Positions 22,771-34,759 of a stretch of 46,650 nt of DNA are shown piece by piece (within the stretch, counting starts at the first letter, position 1; each line of letters starts with the position of its first letter). A program made the position numbers and the translations under genes. Source of the stretch: Rhynchosporium graminicola (taxonomy: Eukaryota; Ascomycota; Leotiomycetes; Helotiales; Ploettnerulaceae). The notes beneath the pieces are model-generated. The model had not been told where the DNA came from, did not search any database, and saw only the letters and a program-made list of their open reading frames with translations. The DNA is taken from positions 1,124,505 through 1,171,154 of the forward strand of contig FJUW01000016.1 of assembly GCA_900074885.1 (NCBI GenBank), read 5' to 3'.

Positions 22771-22898
22771 CCCATCTACTCGGTTTCTACGAGGGTCTGA
22801 AGCTGACAGGGCTTACATCAAGGGTCGGTTGTAAGCAAATATTCCCGGTAAATCCACTGTGGACAGGTTCAGACCCACGGAGAAACCGAGTAAATGGG
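22771..22898. repeat. Fold-back (MITE-like) element, copy B
   Basis: Two 31-bp arms (22771-22801 and 22868-22898) are inverted copies matching at 28 of 31 positions. They are separated by a 66-bp loop that itself contains CCACTGTGG. The arms carry CGGTTTCT and GGTCTGAA. Part of the right half recurs at 9071-9117, which shows that this is a dispersed family. No coding capacity. Confidence 0.75.
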
Positions 22899-24321
22899 GT
22901 GGGTGAACACAGAGTGCTGTTTGCCTGTCCGTTGCTACACGGTTGCTTAGGAATAAATATATCTGTGGTATAATCTGCCATATTCTACTTACTGTATTAG
23001 CCGTTTCTGGGCTCATGCATCCTAGGAAACTCAGATTCAGCCTTGGTGAGCCATAGATTTATTGAATGGCCAATCGCTAAACTAGATTTCGAAAGTTTAC
23101 ACTAGACAGGCGACAGCAATCTGTGTCCACCTTTTTTCACAGTTACGAGACACCTGTGAGCTCATTCGACCCATTCGGACTAATGGAGAAATACCCCGAG
23201 ATATCTTCGGAAATTGTGATCTCAGACCTCCAGGAACTCTAATAGCTCGATCCGAAAGTCCTGGAGCAAGGCTCAAATCTCCGGAAGCTCTTCGAACCAA
23301 TCAAGGAGCTTCGACCTAACAAATTCTTCCTGAAGGACCGAAAGCAACCGTGACAGGAGCCAATGAGAGAACCAGGAATATCTCCGCAGTAGCGGGAAGT
23401 GTGAACTGATCTTTCACAAGTGCCGAAAGTGTATTGCCGTAAGGCTTACAAGCATCGAGGAATGTCGAATGCAGCCAGCTCACACACGACCAGCGATCGA
23501 AAACCGGTTTTCCAAAAAGCTACTCTTTCCGAAGGTGCGTATGAGAAACGTCTAAATCTACCATAGAGGGCTCGACTCCGCTTTCCCAGAGAAGTCTGAA
23601 CCCATTCACGATGGGTTCACAGGGGCAAACGTGCCAAAAGTCTCTTGGGAAAAAAGCCCTGTTAGGTTTAGACTTCTGGAGATACCGAGTGGTCCGACTA
23701 AGGCTACATACACTCAATATTCACCTTTGCCGTGCAAAGATCTCCGCTCCCTTAATCTCATCTCACGAAAATGTGCCTGGCACAGCTGTACGGAGTTCAA
23801 GGCACGAAGACGTCAAGGCTCGTTGACGCTCAGACATTCATGCAGCACAGATGCCATCCGAACCTGCGGACATCTGCAAACACCACTCCCCGACACCTCA
23901 GCTAGGTGTGAAATCTTAAATCATCTTTGACATCCGGTCAGGTCAGTATGTCTCTTTGTGGGTAGAATGATGCTTGCAAATTAATGTGGTTCAACCACTC
24001 AATTTCGTCCTTTCGGTCTCGAAAACCTCCCGCCAGTCCCCTCCTGCTTGACATGAAGATGCCTCCCAGGCCGAATACTCGAGTACAAAATGATAAGATA
24101 GGAAAAAACTTGTTCCGTCCCGGCGAGTGTCCATGCATCCTCCTCCACAGCTGAAATCCCGTGAAGTACCGATCCCACAAATGTCGCAGCAATGTTCCCA
24201 TTCCGCTCAGGAATTCAATAGTTCCCGAGCCTAGAGAAAGACGTATGTAGGGAGTGTTCCCAAGCACCCTATAGCCATTAGTATAGATCCAGATGTCTCG
24301 TTATGGCTAGGTAAAGCTTAC
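22899..24321. other. Intergenic region, nothing recognised
   Basis: The sequence is of ordinary composition and carries only short frames on both strands. I see no gene, repeat or RNA signal that I can support. Confidence 0.5.
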
Positions 24322-24650
24322 TTAGCAGGCGACGTCACATTTAGGCCATCCACCGGATCCCGACTGCATACAGATGACACTTCCTTTACCAGCGTCCGCC
24401 AAACCTGTGCCCTCGTAAGAATCGCTTCTACAGAAAGACACGACCTGCACGGGTTGCGCCTTCTTCGCCCCCCGCGACAAGTATTTACTGCCTTTTTCCA
24501 GAACCCTTTCCCACCGAGGCCTAAATCGGCACGCTTGTTTGAGATTGCCCATTCCACATCTGCAATGGTAGCGGCGCCTTGAGGGGCACACACGACTACC
24601 GTGAAGGCATTGGTGGTAGCGGTAAGGAAGGCGAGGAGGAGAAACTTCAT
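24322..24650 (-). CDS. Candidate small secreted cysteine-containing protein (94 aa if spliced)
   Basis: The start at 24650 gives a clear signal peptide (MKFLLLAFLTATTNAFT). The unspliced frame runs 110 codons, but its second half is Arg-rich and unconvincing. A 44-bp intron (24445-24488; GTAAAT donor, GTGCAG acceptor, weak branch site) joins the N-terminus in frame to a much more protein-like tail: SFCRSDSYEGTGLADAGKG, then SVICMQSGSGGWPKCDVAC, stop at 24322. The mature peptide would have five cysteines (C21, C59, C79, C90, C94) and end on Cys. Alternatively one G was lost from the G6 run inside that segment, which would make it a frameshifted gene. Size, secretion and cysteines fit effector-like or antimicrobial small secreted proteins. 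I recognise no family and the role is unknown. Confidence 0.5.
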
Positions 24651-24739
24651 AGTGGAGGTATTGTTGGAACAAATCGGGGATGTGAGGAGTGTGTATGTTT
24701 TGCGGGGAGCTTTGAATGGTGTTCGTCAATTGCTATCGA

Positions 24740-24746
24740 TATATAT
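24740..24746 (-). promoter_or_regulatory. TATA box of the small secreted protein gene
   Basis: ATATATA lies about 90 bp upstream of the ATG at 24650, on the same strand. The spacing is plausible for a fungal core promoter. Confidence 0.45.
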
Positions 24747-24764
24747 ACTTCTCGCACTTCATAA

Positions 24765-25501
24765 AGGAGTCAAGTAGTCCTCATATAACTATATTATAGT
24801 ACTGATATATCAATCGCCCAATGAAAGAGTAGTAACTGAGTCAGTTGAACTTCGGAATTAGAAGGTTTTGAAGTTGGATTGATTGATTACGAGTACAATT
24901 GCTAATTAAACGTTGTATAGGATATCAATAAATGAAATATGAGTTCCCATCTCCTCTGCCCTTCGTGGTTTCCATAACTCTAACGCATGAATTAAGGGAT
25001 ATCGATGCCTACGATGGTAGTTCAATCTACGTAATCCCAGTACAGTTGTGCTATCTCCGTACCACAGCTCGAATTTTACTGTAGTTCCATAAACACACAG
25101 GTAGCCGTACCCCTGTCATATCAATCATATAATAAGAGCGTTGGACTACCTACCTGCATTAACACGCATAATAAATCAAGTAGATAGCAAAGCCTCCTCT
25201 TGCACGCCCAGGTTGTTGGAAGTGCCGTAAATTCTCGTCTAAGCAAGTGGACTTCGCTAGCCTTACTAGTCTCATATCTTAAACGATCCGTTCCGAAAGA
25301 TGACATACAGCCCCAGATCGACAATCGGTACTCATCTCAGTTTGAGAGCAAGGTTCTCGAAGAAGATCCGACGAATTGACCACGCGAGCATGACACGCCG
25401 CTGGATGATTGGTACTGCGCCGCCAGACACTCGAATCCATTCATGCGGCTTCCCGTGGTGGCATCAATGAACGCCTCAGATGTAACCATTGCAAGCCCAT
25501 C
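24765..25501. other. Intergenic region, AT-leaning
   Basis: I see no recognisable gene or repeat. The short frame at 25121-25324 (minus) has no supporting features. Confidence 0.5.
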
Positions 25502-25952
25502 TCACCTCGCTTGACATGTCGAGCCCATAATCTCAAAGCGGAAGAAATCTAGAAGTCTCGGAAATCGCACGTTATACCCCCCCCTCATGGTCACCTGCAG
25601 TGCTGTTTCATCCGAATCAGACACTCCCCATATCAGCCTCTGTTCGTGGTATTCAACTGACCATCGCATCATTTTCTCGCATTGCCTTCCTACCATGTAC
25701 CTTATTTCCAGAACTGCCTGATCAACTTCAACGTGGGGCACCTCATGAAGATCCTTCTGCACCACATACGCGGCAGTTTGACGGATAAGTTGCCTGATGC
25801 GCAGAGAACCATCTCCGGACCACTTCAGAGCTAACAGACGAGATAGAGATGAAACGACCAGCCAAAATTGTGGTCAGGCACTTTCCTACTTACACTGTTT
25901 GTGAAATGAAGCAGCATATTTCTCAGGTCTGATGATGTAATAGTGATGGTTA
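25502..25952 (-). CDS. Possible spliced hypothetical gene, 5' end unresolved
   Basis: The last exon 25830-25502 is a protein-like frame (LKWSGDGSLRIRQLIRQTAA, then YVVQKDLHEVPHVEVDQAVL, ending FFRFEIMGSTCQAR). A 63-bp intron precedes it (25831-25893) with a GTAAGT donor, a CCTGAC branch site and a GTTAG acceptor. It joins in phase to an upstream exon (25894-25952) reading HHYYIIRPEKYAASFHKQ. That exon is preceded by a possible TTTAG acceptor, so at least one more exon would lie upstream, perhaps within 25962-26430. I recognise no family. The splice signals and residue composition are the only support. It could be a degraded gene. Confidence 0.35.
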
Positions 25953-26506
25953 CTAAATTACCTATGCCATTTCGGAAACGACGCGTCGAAATCTTCTAGC
26001 TGGGGTTGAAGAATTCTCCGAGAAGTTTAGTACTTTGATAATATTCTCCATGCACCACATATCAAACGATGCTTGTTCATATGCTCTGGAATTCCTGTTC
26101 GATCTCAGCCCGATGTCGCGAGGTCCTGAATCTAATGTACCTGAACAGATGTAGGGAATTATATGGTGTGGTGCGCTTGCTGGCATCCATCTATGGTCGT
26201 TACACAATCCCAACAACGCCTTTAAGAGTTAAAGGCCGCTTGCACACTCCTCCTCCCATGCTCCTTCCTGAGCTTGCTGACCCCATGGTATCCCAAAAGT
26301 TTCCTGCACCTTGCTCCCATTGAATTCTCATCCCACCATTAATTCTTCTACCCACTGATACATTAATATGTGCAAATCTTTTCCCTAGTCTAGCCCATAA
26401 TGAGTTCGACCATCTCTTCAAATGCATTGCCACTAATCCCCATGGTCATGTAGATTTCCCAGCGGTATAAGGAGAAATGCGAAGTGTCCATACATCTCTT
26501 CTGACA
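25953..26506. other. Intergenic region between the doubtful gene and the Zn2Cys6 gene 3' end
   Basis: Minus-strand frames at 25962-26216 and 26200-26433 could contain upstream exons of the 25502-25952 candidate, or the 3' UTR of the transcription factor gene. No firm feature is seen. Confidence 0.4.
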
Positions 26507-29066
26507 TCAGATGATATTCGTGATTGCCATGCGTTCATTGCCCCTACTCCTCTCCTGACTCCCTGCACCAGCTCCCGCGCCTCCGCCGCGATTCCCAGAA
26601 CCGGGCTGATAGGAAGGTTGCCCATAACCACCCTGCTCCCTAGATAGAACACCGACAAGATATTCCACTCTTTCCCATCCACCCCAATCTCTCGATTCCA
26701 AATCAGTGAGAACCGTCGTGCCCTCTGGGCCACCTAGTAGAGTAGGACTGACTCCAGCCTTTCCTCCAGCAGCGCTTCCCGCGATATTCATCCCTGTTTC
26801 GCTGCCAGTCCACACCCAGCTATTCTCTGTCCCCCCTTGCAAATCTCCTGAGACGTATGCGATGAGCTCCTCATCTAGCTCGCGCTGTCCGCGATATCCT
26901 GCACTACCTATGAGACATCCTTGGCGACGTTTCTCAATCAGTACACCGGTAAAAAATGCCAAGTTTCGCCCACATGCAACGTTGACGTCTCGCAAAGTGC
27001 CGATATTAGCGGAAGCTCGAATACAAGTCAGTGCTGCCTTGAAATGGCCACCGAAAAGTAAAAACAACGTGCAGCGCCAAATATGTGTACACGTCATAGC
27101 GTTTGCGGTTGGTCCGAACGGAGGTACGGAGGTATTGGTCTGCGTTGAGGAAGCCATTGCTCGAGCAAACAAATTCGCGGAGTCGAGAGCTGCTCGGATA
27201 CATTGCTCAATTGCATTTCCTCGCACATCCGGAGGACATGATGTGGTTAAATTATGACGATGAAGGATTAGGCGAGCGTTCATGAGATGGCAGACAGGTG
27301 CTAGCATCCGTGGATCCAATGGTTCTTGTGCGGTGAGTTGGCATGACGGTGGAAACGCTGCCATACAAGCAGTGAAATGTGTGTCGAAGGTAACCAGTGT
27401 CGAGGGAGAAATGATGGGTGATTTGAGCGTTTTGATTAGTTGTGAGACTGCTCGTACAACATGAATGATAGGGAGGATGAAATTCGTCAGAGGAGCAGCA
27501 CCGCTAGGTACCATCATGCCCGCATCGTGAATATAGTGATCGTCGATAGCAGCTGGGAGACTAACATCGCAGTCGGCATCCTCGATCAGTAGAGGTCGTC
27601 CAAGCTCGAGGGACATGTGCCTATCCCACACGTAAATTCCCCACCACACTCGCCGTCGCATCTCGCCCTCTATCATCGGCCAAGGTCCAGTCTCATTATG
27701 GAGGCCTATGTCCTGCGAGATTCGAACCGCAGAAGCTAGCCATGTCCATGCCGCAGACTTGAGATTTATCTCGGTAAGGAAGATACTCACTAAGATAGCT
27801 GATCTTGCATGATCGATCACCTAGGTAACGGCAGTTCGGTGTCAGCTTACATGGTGTTCTCGTAGAAGTTGACGAGGGAGTCCCCAATCTAGAGGGCCGG
27901 AATACAGGCTCGCGCCAGATACCCATCTTCGCTAACGAAACGAAACGCAAGTAGTGGTTTCAAGAAGCTTGACTTACGAATTCGTCGTTCCACGTATCTA
28001 TTAGCATTCGAGAGATCTCGATATACTCTTTTCCCTTATGGGGACGATGAATGCTTGTATCTGAACTGAAAAGAACCCCTACAGCTAGCACTGAGAAGAA
28101 CAACGAGCTCCAGACATGTGGCACGCCATGCAAGCTACCCGCTTTGTAGACAGCCTCGTATTCCTGCTCGAATGTGGGCCAGTGCAGGATCGGAATCAGC
28201 ATATGTACTGCCGCATAGTAAGAGCCAAGGAGATGGTCTGAAAGTGTTTTTGGGGGTAGGTCCGGCCGAGGAGGATTGAAGTGTGCCTGTGATCCTATTT
28301 GACGGTAAGGCGCAGGTGGCTTGAATATACCCCGGCCAAAATTCCGGATGTTCGAACGCACCCGCGCGAGATCCTGAGGAGATGGAGGCCGACCCTTTCT
28401 CTTCGGGTTTGATCCGATCTCGGGAAGTTGTAGTGACATTTGCTGAGGGGCTTCGTTGTCAATCTCCATTTGCCCTTCTCTCGTGTTCAACATTGACCGT
28501 AATTGCGTGTTTTCTCGTTTAACTTGCGTAATCTGCTTTTCCAAATCCTGTACTTGCTTAATGGATGACATACGGCGATTTGTTTCTTTTGTGAACTGGC
28601 ACTTCACGTTCCGACTTGAGCATTCCGAGCAACTTGTTGTCTCCGTTGCATCACATTTGACTTTTCGTTCCCTGCATGCGTCACAGCTTGGATCCTTCCT
28701 CCTCTGGCGGTAGGCTCTCTTCTGCGCCTGCATGCTCGCAGCCGATAGCTGTCCACCCGAGGCCCCCGGAGTGCCACTTGATGATCCTGTAGAAGCCATA
28801 GAATCCATTCCTGGAGGACCGGGAGATGTTGTCGCTGAGTGGTATGGGGTTTGAAACGAACTGTGACCCATCAACGCTCCAGAAGGCATATTCAAATTTT
28901 GCTGCGGAGTTTGCCCACTCATTGGTCTTGGAGAAGCTCCCATTAGCCCTCCTTCATATGCTCCCGACATTCGAGGCGAAGCTGCTGAAGAGACCGAAGA
29001 AGAGTCGTAGGATGCGGTGGAAGGTATTGGAGATCTCACATAAGTATTGTGTGCTGGTCCCGCCAT
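26507..29066 (-). CDS. Zn2Cys6 fungal-specific transcription factor (800 aa, one intron)
   Basis: Exons are 29066-27978 and 27820-26507. The 157-bp intron has a GTAAGT donor and a CCTAG acceptor and restores WNDEF-VIDHARSAILVSIFL. The N-terminus is Ser/Gly/Pro-rich. The binuclear zinc cluster is C128-x2-C131-x6-C138-x7-C146-x2-C149-x6-C156. It is followed by a short coiled coil (about 168-195) and a basic linker. The fungal-specific regulatory domain starts near 270; signature parts are LLGSYYAAVHMLIPILHWPTF, LKSAAWTWLASAVRISQDIGLH and GEMRRRVWWGIYVWDRHMSLELGRPLLI. The C-terminus is Gly-rich. It acts in the nucleus as a DNA-binding regulator, usually of a metabolic pathway, but the target cannot be inferred. 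The middle of the intron is also open in frame, so a two-intron model exists, but it would need a 30-bp intron and is less likely. Confidence 0.88.
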
Positions 29067-29963
29067 CTTAAGAACTTAAAATCAGCTCTTTTTTGCAAAT
29101 GGATTTGGCCAGTGTCGCTGAACCAAGATAGAGAATCGTGGAGGTCGTTGTTGAATTTAAAGTTCCAGCCTCATTACGAGAGTTCTTAGGCCTGTCTGAA
29201 TCCGAGAATAGCAAACCTAGCCACCAGCACAAATTCAAATTGAAAATTTTCAATGGATGTCCAGAGAGCCGATAACCAGAATTTCAGGTCAGACAAAGAT
29301 AGGTCCATTGATTAGACGATACCCTGATCCTCTTCACCCACGAATATGATAGATGCGCAACGTGCCGCCGGGCTGCAGCCTAGTGCAACGTCAGGGCTGT
29401 TATATTCCGACACAAGTCTGCAGCTTGGTCAGCTTGGATGTCTTCCCCCCTCAGCGCGAGAAGGAAGTACAGTAACCAGAATCGGCAGCTGATCCGTGCC
29501 GGAGGTGAATATCGATCTGTGATAGGTTTGGTCAGCTACTTGCTTGAGACTGGCTATCATTGATTGCGAAGTAGGAGCTCGTGTGCGGCGTGAGGACCTT
29601 GTTTTCGCGGCAGGGAGGTGATAAGAGAGCGAGAAGTGCCGACAGTATTGAATGACCGGAACTTAAGGAATTTTAGAGGTGCGGGATGAAAAGGGTATAT
29701 GACTGGAGCTAGCATTGGCCTTTGCTTTAAGGCTGATTGAGAAGTCTGGAGTAATCTAGCGCCAATGGTAGCATTGCAAGCATTGCAAGCCTTTGAAGCA
29801 GATGTTTGTGAGATGGTCAGCCCCGAACTCTTGCCCCATCCATGAGTAACCTGGTCGATCAGCCCAGATGGAAGGGATAGCGTTGCCGGGGCTGGTAAAG
29901 AAAGTATATTTTCCGCCATCCTTGAGAGACAATGACGGCACACCAAAAGCAAAGGAAGTGTTT
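29067..29963. other. Promoter side of the Zn2Cys6 gene and intergenic sequence
   Basis: No gene is recognised. The frame at 29557-29952 (minus, 131 codons) lacks family features. The region serves as the upstream side of the transcription factor gene. Confidence 0.5.
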
Positions 29964-31119
29964 CTACCGTGTCCCTTCAGTCATGACAGGGGTACAAGAC
30001 TCGCTGACCACTTTCAGAGCTTCCTGTTCGAAACGGCCAAGGAAAGGTTGCAGGCCTGCGATCCAAATACCGAATCGGCAGAAATCTCTTCTAGGTAGCG
30101 CTATACCTGATATGCATTGATCTAGGAACTTGTACAATTGCAGGCAGCTCGGTAGGGGCAACCGAGTAAAAGCTGGACGAAGGAATTGGGACCGATCATC
30201 CAAATAGACCAACAGACGTACCAAGGAGTTTTGTTTGCTTGTAAAGGGTGTTTCAGCCCTCACAGGTTGTTCGGCAGGTGGCGTCTTGGGCGTTCCTGCG
30301 AATATCACTGCATATGTATCAGGGAGTCTTCCTGTCTCCCGGAAGTCTACCGCAGGCTTCGGGCCGTTGGTAGGACGAGGAGGCGTAACGGCTCGGCTGT
30401 AGTGTTTGTTGACTAGAGCAGTGAGTTCGACAAACCTGTGTTCGATCACCGTATGATGCTGAGAGCCTTGTTGCTCCCTGACCTGCCTTCGCTTCAGTCT
30501 CACAAGTACGTCCAGATATGCGGCACGTGTCTAGCTCTGAGCAGCCGCCGGAGGTGGACGCAGCAAGCGGTCACGGGTATACAACTGAACAGGAACAAAC
30601 GTGAATCCTAGGGAGATTTCTGCTTAGTTGAGAACAGGCAGGGTGTAAGCTTTCGAGGAAAATTTGGTTTGGTGATGCCGTGTTAGCTCCTGGAGAAGGA
30701 GTGAATGCTGGTACCTCCGTATTTGGGCACGGAGAATTGGTCGTAAATGGGACAAGAGGTGGTACTTGCGGTACTTGCGATCCTTGCGGCTTGCTAGAAC
30801 ATATGGGATGCGATGGGACCATAGGCAGGGGGTGTTCGGAGGATGTCTCAACGTCCGTGATGCATGACAATTCTATATGCAAGGTAATGGTGCGTTGTAG
30901 TGCGCTTCTCCGTGGTAAGAGCGCCCTGACAAAGAGAGCTGTTACTTGTATATCACCATGGGACATGACAGGGTCCATCTCAAGAGTTTTAGAGATGGCG
31001 GTCTCATCCGATTGCCTTATGCCAAGATGACAGGGTAGGTAGACCGAGCCCGCAAGAACCCTGTACCAATTGGGGAGGTTGATAAACGTTATCTGGCGTT
31101 TCAGGTTCTTAGACGTCAA
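29964..31119 (-). CDS. Hypothetical gene, low confidence (two long minus-strand frames)
   Basis: Two frames of about 180 codons follow each other on the minus strand (31119-30571 and 30503-29964). The second is protein-like (SKQNSLVRLLVYLDDRSQFL, CLQLYKFLDQCISGIALPRR, FLGRFEQEALKVVSE). A possible intron lies between them, with acceptor GCTAG just before 30530, but the best donor (GTTTGT) is weak. The first frame is preceded by GTTAG, so it could itself be an internal exon. No domain is recognised. The plus strand is also open at 30680-31030, so chance openness cannot be excluded. Confidence 0.25.
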
Positions 31120-34100
31120 CTAACAGCCTGGACCGAATGGGAGTGCTGGACTGAGCTGAACTTTTGTCCTGATCTCTTACTAAAAACAAGCCATCTACGG
31201 GTATGGAACCGCGGCTTCTTTAGTAGCGAGACATTGATGCATGCCGCTCTTGAATCCAGGAAGTAAAGGTCCAAAGCAATGTTTGATCCTAACAGGAAAC
31301 AGATCTGCTGAGTGCGAGTCTGATGGGATACGAAAATTACATTTCTTAGCAGAAGAAGCCAGCTCTGAGCCAATCTTACGAAGTGTGCCGGCGTAACCTT
31401 GTTTCGTCATTCGCCGAACCCATGGGAAGACGGAGGCGTGGGAGGATAATCTAGCATCTTTGGCTTGTTCCTAGGCCGCGTCAAGTGAACAGTATATGGA
31501 CTATTCCGACGGGATGAGAGATGTGCTGCAGTATGGCACACTCTAAGCAGCCAGGGGCGGGAATGCAGACGGGATGCAGGGCGGGCTGGCTGCTGGCTAA
31601 GACAACCGGGGGCGAGGATGCTAAGTGGTTCATTAGTGAGTACCAAGTTGGTGCGGATCGGTCTGGGGCTAGGGATAGTTACAGAGGTGATATGCTGAGC
31701 GAGCGACTTGAACATTTCGAATCAAAGGCATTGTATGCTTTCGTGCTGAATAAATCGGGTTCGCTCGATTTAAACGAGAAACATTAGATCGCGATGCTAG
31801 AATTGCATCTGTGTAAAAGCCGTGGTGACTAAGCCTCCTCTGCGTGGAGCTTAAGTCGCCCTACGCCCAGCGAGCAATTTAAGGGCCATCAAGACTTGAA
31901 ATATCTACGGAGTATCTCTACAGAAGGCAGTGGCGGAAGAGGACTACCATTTCAGTCGTGTTCTCAGCATGGACCTAGGTAAAATTACCCAATTACCTGA
32001 ATAAGTATAGCACAGTGAAGAAAAGCGGTAGTATCTAAATTTCTGCAGCTCAATCAGTCCGTATATATGGTAGTTGGCTCCCCAGCATTACCCCTCCCAC
32101 ACCACTAAGCTCGAGCTGCTGGCACATTGCAGATGTCAACCGACAATGGCCCGACTCTGTGGGCCTGTCAAAGATCGCTTATTGCTCATTCCTACCGAGT
32201 AATTAGTATGCAGTGCCACCCTGACCGATAACATAACACATCATATTGAGACCGATATCGACAGTAGCACAAGCTTGCAACTATGGGAAGCCTCCCTAAT
32301 CTTGCCGCATGGCATGCTGTATATTGATAATGGATGTCCGGAAAATGCACGAGGCCAAGCTCACCTGATGTTGGCGCACTTCCGTTCTCCTTTTCAAACT
32401 CCTCTTTAGTGCGTAATACCAGCGATTGGTCTTGGCCTGTAATCGCTGGTAAGCTATAGAATAGTGGAGGAATAGCGAAAATACAATACTTAATAATTTC
32501 CGTCTCAGGACCCCTACTGGCGTGTGCTTGGAACCGAATAAGCGTTAGAGAAATTCTGGGGACGACACGCGTACTCTACGATGGCACAGCGGTTAAGTGC
32601 TGTCATGGAGCCAGCAGGGGATCCGGTGGACTTGCTATATATAGCAGTAACCAGGTCGATAGCTAGGCAGAAATTACCTAAGTAGTAAATAGGAAGTTAG
32701 TGCGCTCTAGAGATATTACAGATTCCAGTAAAGTCTTCTATTCCCCCGCTAGCTTTTTGACAATACTTAACCCGCTGTACCTCAGTAATTGAACCTGGTT
32801 GAGCTCATGCACTCGAGAGACAGTTTCTGTTTCCGACGATTGTTTATGACCGTTGACGGGCGGTGTACTGTAGAATACTTTAGTGTTCTTCCCGCCTGTC
32901 GGTAAGGATCCTGGTGATGCGGTCGTGGGAGCTTAAATCCTCGGATGAACGCTAACCGACATCTTCTAGAAGCAGACCCTGGATTGTCGGACATGGACCG
33001 CATGGAAGAGAAGTGCAAAAAGTCGAGCCGTCATGTCTCAGCCATCTAGTAGACTACCTGACGGTGGTCTTCTGATCGTTTTGGTATATGTAGCGATGTT
33101 GTCCACAATTGTGTTCTTGAGAAGCCTTTTTCTATTTCGTCAAATCTTTTTTTTTTTTGATTCGTCAATGAGAATGAGTCGTACGTGGTTATGGACAAGC
33201 GGCATGCTTTTCCTCATTGTCTTTGCCGTTGTGATGACATAAGAGCTCGGAGGCACCGTATCTGGTGATATTCAAGCGAACCTTCGTGCATTATTGAGAT
33301 CTGCCAATTTCCTGTATCCAGATCTTGGAATTTCCCTTCTTCATCTCGTAATGAGGTTTAGTCTACTGTAGCGTCAGAATAACTTCACGCACCATTTCCC
33401 AATTGAGAAGCTAGCGCCGATGCACAGAACGGTTCGGGCCAAACACCACATACCATGTTTGATATGCACATTATGTTAGGTCCTGCAGGGGTTGTGAGAC
33501 CATAAGACAACAATGGCAAGAAATCAGGGCTATAGGTCCAAAATATTCTTCTCCTGATCTCTGTCCATTGGTCAAACTTTTCAAACTCTGATACTGGTAG
33601 TAGAGATCCAGTTATTTTTCACCCATTGGAAATCTGCCTAGTGCAAAAGTGAGATAGTGGTATTTCAAAGATGCAAGTAATGATAGGCTTTTTACGGGCT
33701 CCGTAATCAAGACTATCGGGCGTTGAGCGCGGTTAGAGGGTAAAAGTATACAGTACCTTTCGAACAGTACTCACTAGCCTATGGCATGGCAGGCTATGAG
33801 CTGTCAAGGATGATAGCATAACCCTAAGTTACACGTGGAGTGAGGATCAACTCTGTATGCAGGTCGATCCGCACGAAGAGGAACGAAAACTTCGCTGTCT
33901 GTCGGTAAGTGCCCAAGCTAGAGGCACAACGGCTTCCATCTCGGTAACGATATTGACATTGAGCATACCGTGATGAGTTTTCCTGACACGAAGATGCTCT
34001 TTGCAGCAACGCCTGGCGTTGAATTATGCCTTCTTGCCAATCAGAAGGTCTCGTGGAGATGGATAAGTTCTGTTGCGCGGCTTCGAGCTCTATCACCAAA

Positions 34101-34563
34101 AGCTCGTTGGCCAGGCTACTGAGGCAACGATTGTTGTAAGAATTGCAGTAGTATTGAATTCTGGATATTCTGCGATCTAGCCCAGAGTTGGCAGTTGGCC
34201 TGCTGGAAACTAGGTCCTGGTACTGGAGTCGCTATTGAAATTTGAAGCCTCGTAGGAAATGGATGATACTTCCGTACGCCCGTACCTCCGTAAGTACGAC
34301 AGCCGCAGAAGCAAGCTTCCAAGGATTCGAGATCTCCACTTTTGTCGATCCCAAGTGTGGTCTACTCGTATGGGAGTCCCTGCACCACCATTTTCCCATG
34401 TCATATCTGAAACAATCGACAGATCGATCACATCTGAACTGGATTTGTCCGATGCCTCTTGGTTGGCTGCAACCCCACATGCATTAGAACAATAATCGAG
34501 ATAGTTGTGTTTGAGGTAAACTGTGAAGCATCGAAAAATAACGAGTTCATGTATCTATCTATC
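31120..34563. other. Intergenic region, no firm gene
   Basis: This is 3.4 kb of normal composition. There are short frames only, including a hydrophobic 69-codon frame at 33033-33242 (plus). Broken protein-like pieces occur in several minus-strand frames at 33824-34470 (for example LANELLVIELEAAQQNLSIS). They may be a decayed gene, but no family can be named. Confidence 0.45.
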
Positions 34564-34629
34564 GCTCACATCGAAGCGATCTCTACACTTTTTGCGCCAT
34601 CTACCAGCCAGCCAGTGATGCAAAAGAAC
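34564..34629 (+). repeat. Duplicated fragment of the adenine deaminase gene
   Basis: This 66-bp stretch matches 37089-37150 inside the AAH1 coding sequence on the same strand. Shared parts are GCTCACATCGAAGC, CTTTTTGCGCCATCT and CCAGCCAGTGATGCAAAAGA. The copy carries an extra CCAG-type 4-bp repeat and several substitutions. The flanks do not match. It lies about 130 bp upstream of the HNH pseudogene ATG. Confidence 0.85.
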
Positions 34630-34759
34630 TAGAGAAAGAAAGAAAGAACGAAAGAGAGCGGGGCCCCGCATTACCTCACCCCCCACCACAAACAATTTTC
34701 TCAACTTGTTCCAAACTTAGTACATTCTCACTTCAGGATTGAACAACTTCATCTCCATC

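Noticed and set aside
27821..27977. Two-intron model for the Zn2Cys6 gene with an extra 81-bp exon
   Set aside because: It would need a 30-bp second intron, too short for fungi, while the single 157-bp intron gives a continuous family-like sequence.
30680..31030. 116-codon plus-strand frame, Gly/Cys-rich
   Set aside because: It is antisense to a longer minus-strand frame and has no domain features.
32583..32645. Possible tRNA gene (TGGCACAGCGGTTAAG resembles an A box)
   Set aside because: No B box (GGTTCGANTCC) follows at the right distance and no cloverleaf could be drawn.
33033..33242. 69-codon hydrophobic frame that could be a small membrane protein
   Set aside because: Part of the hydrophobicity comes from a poly-T run, and there are no homologous features or promoter signal.
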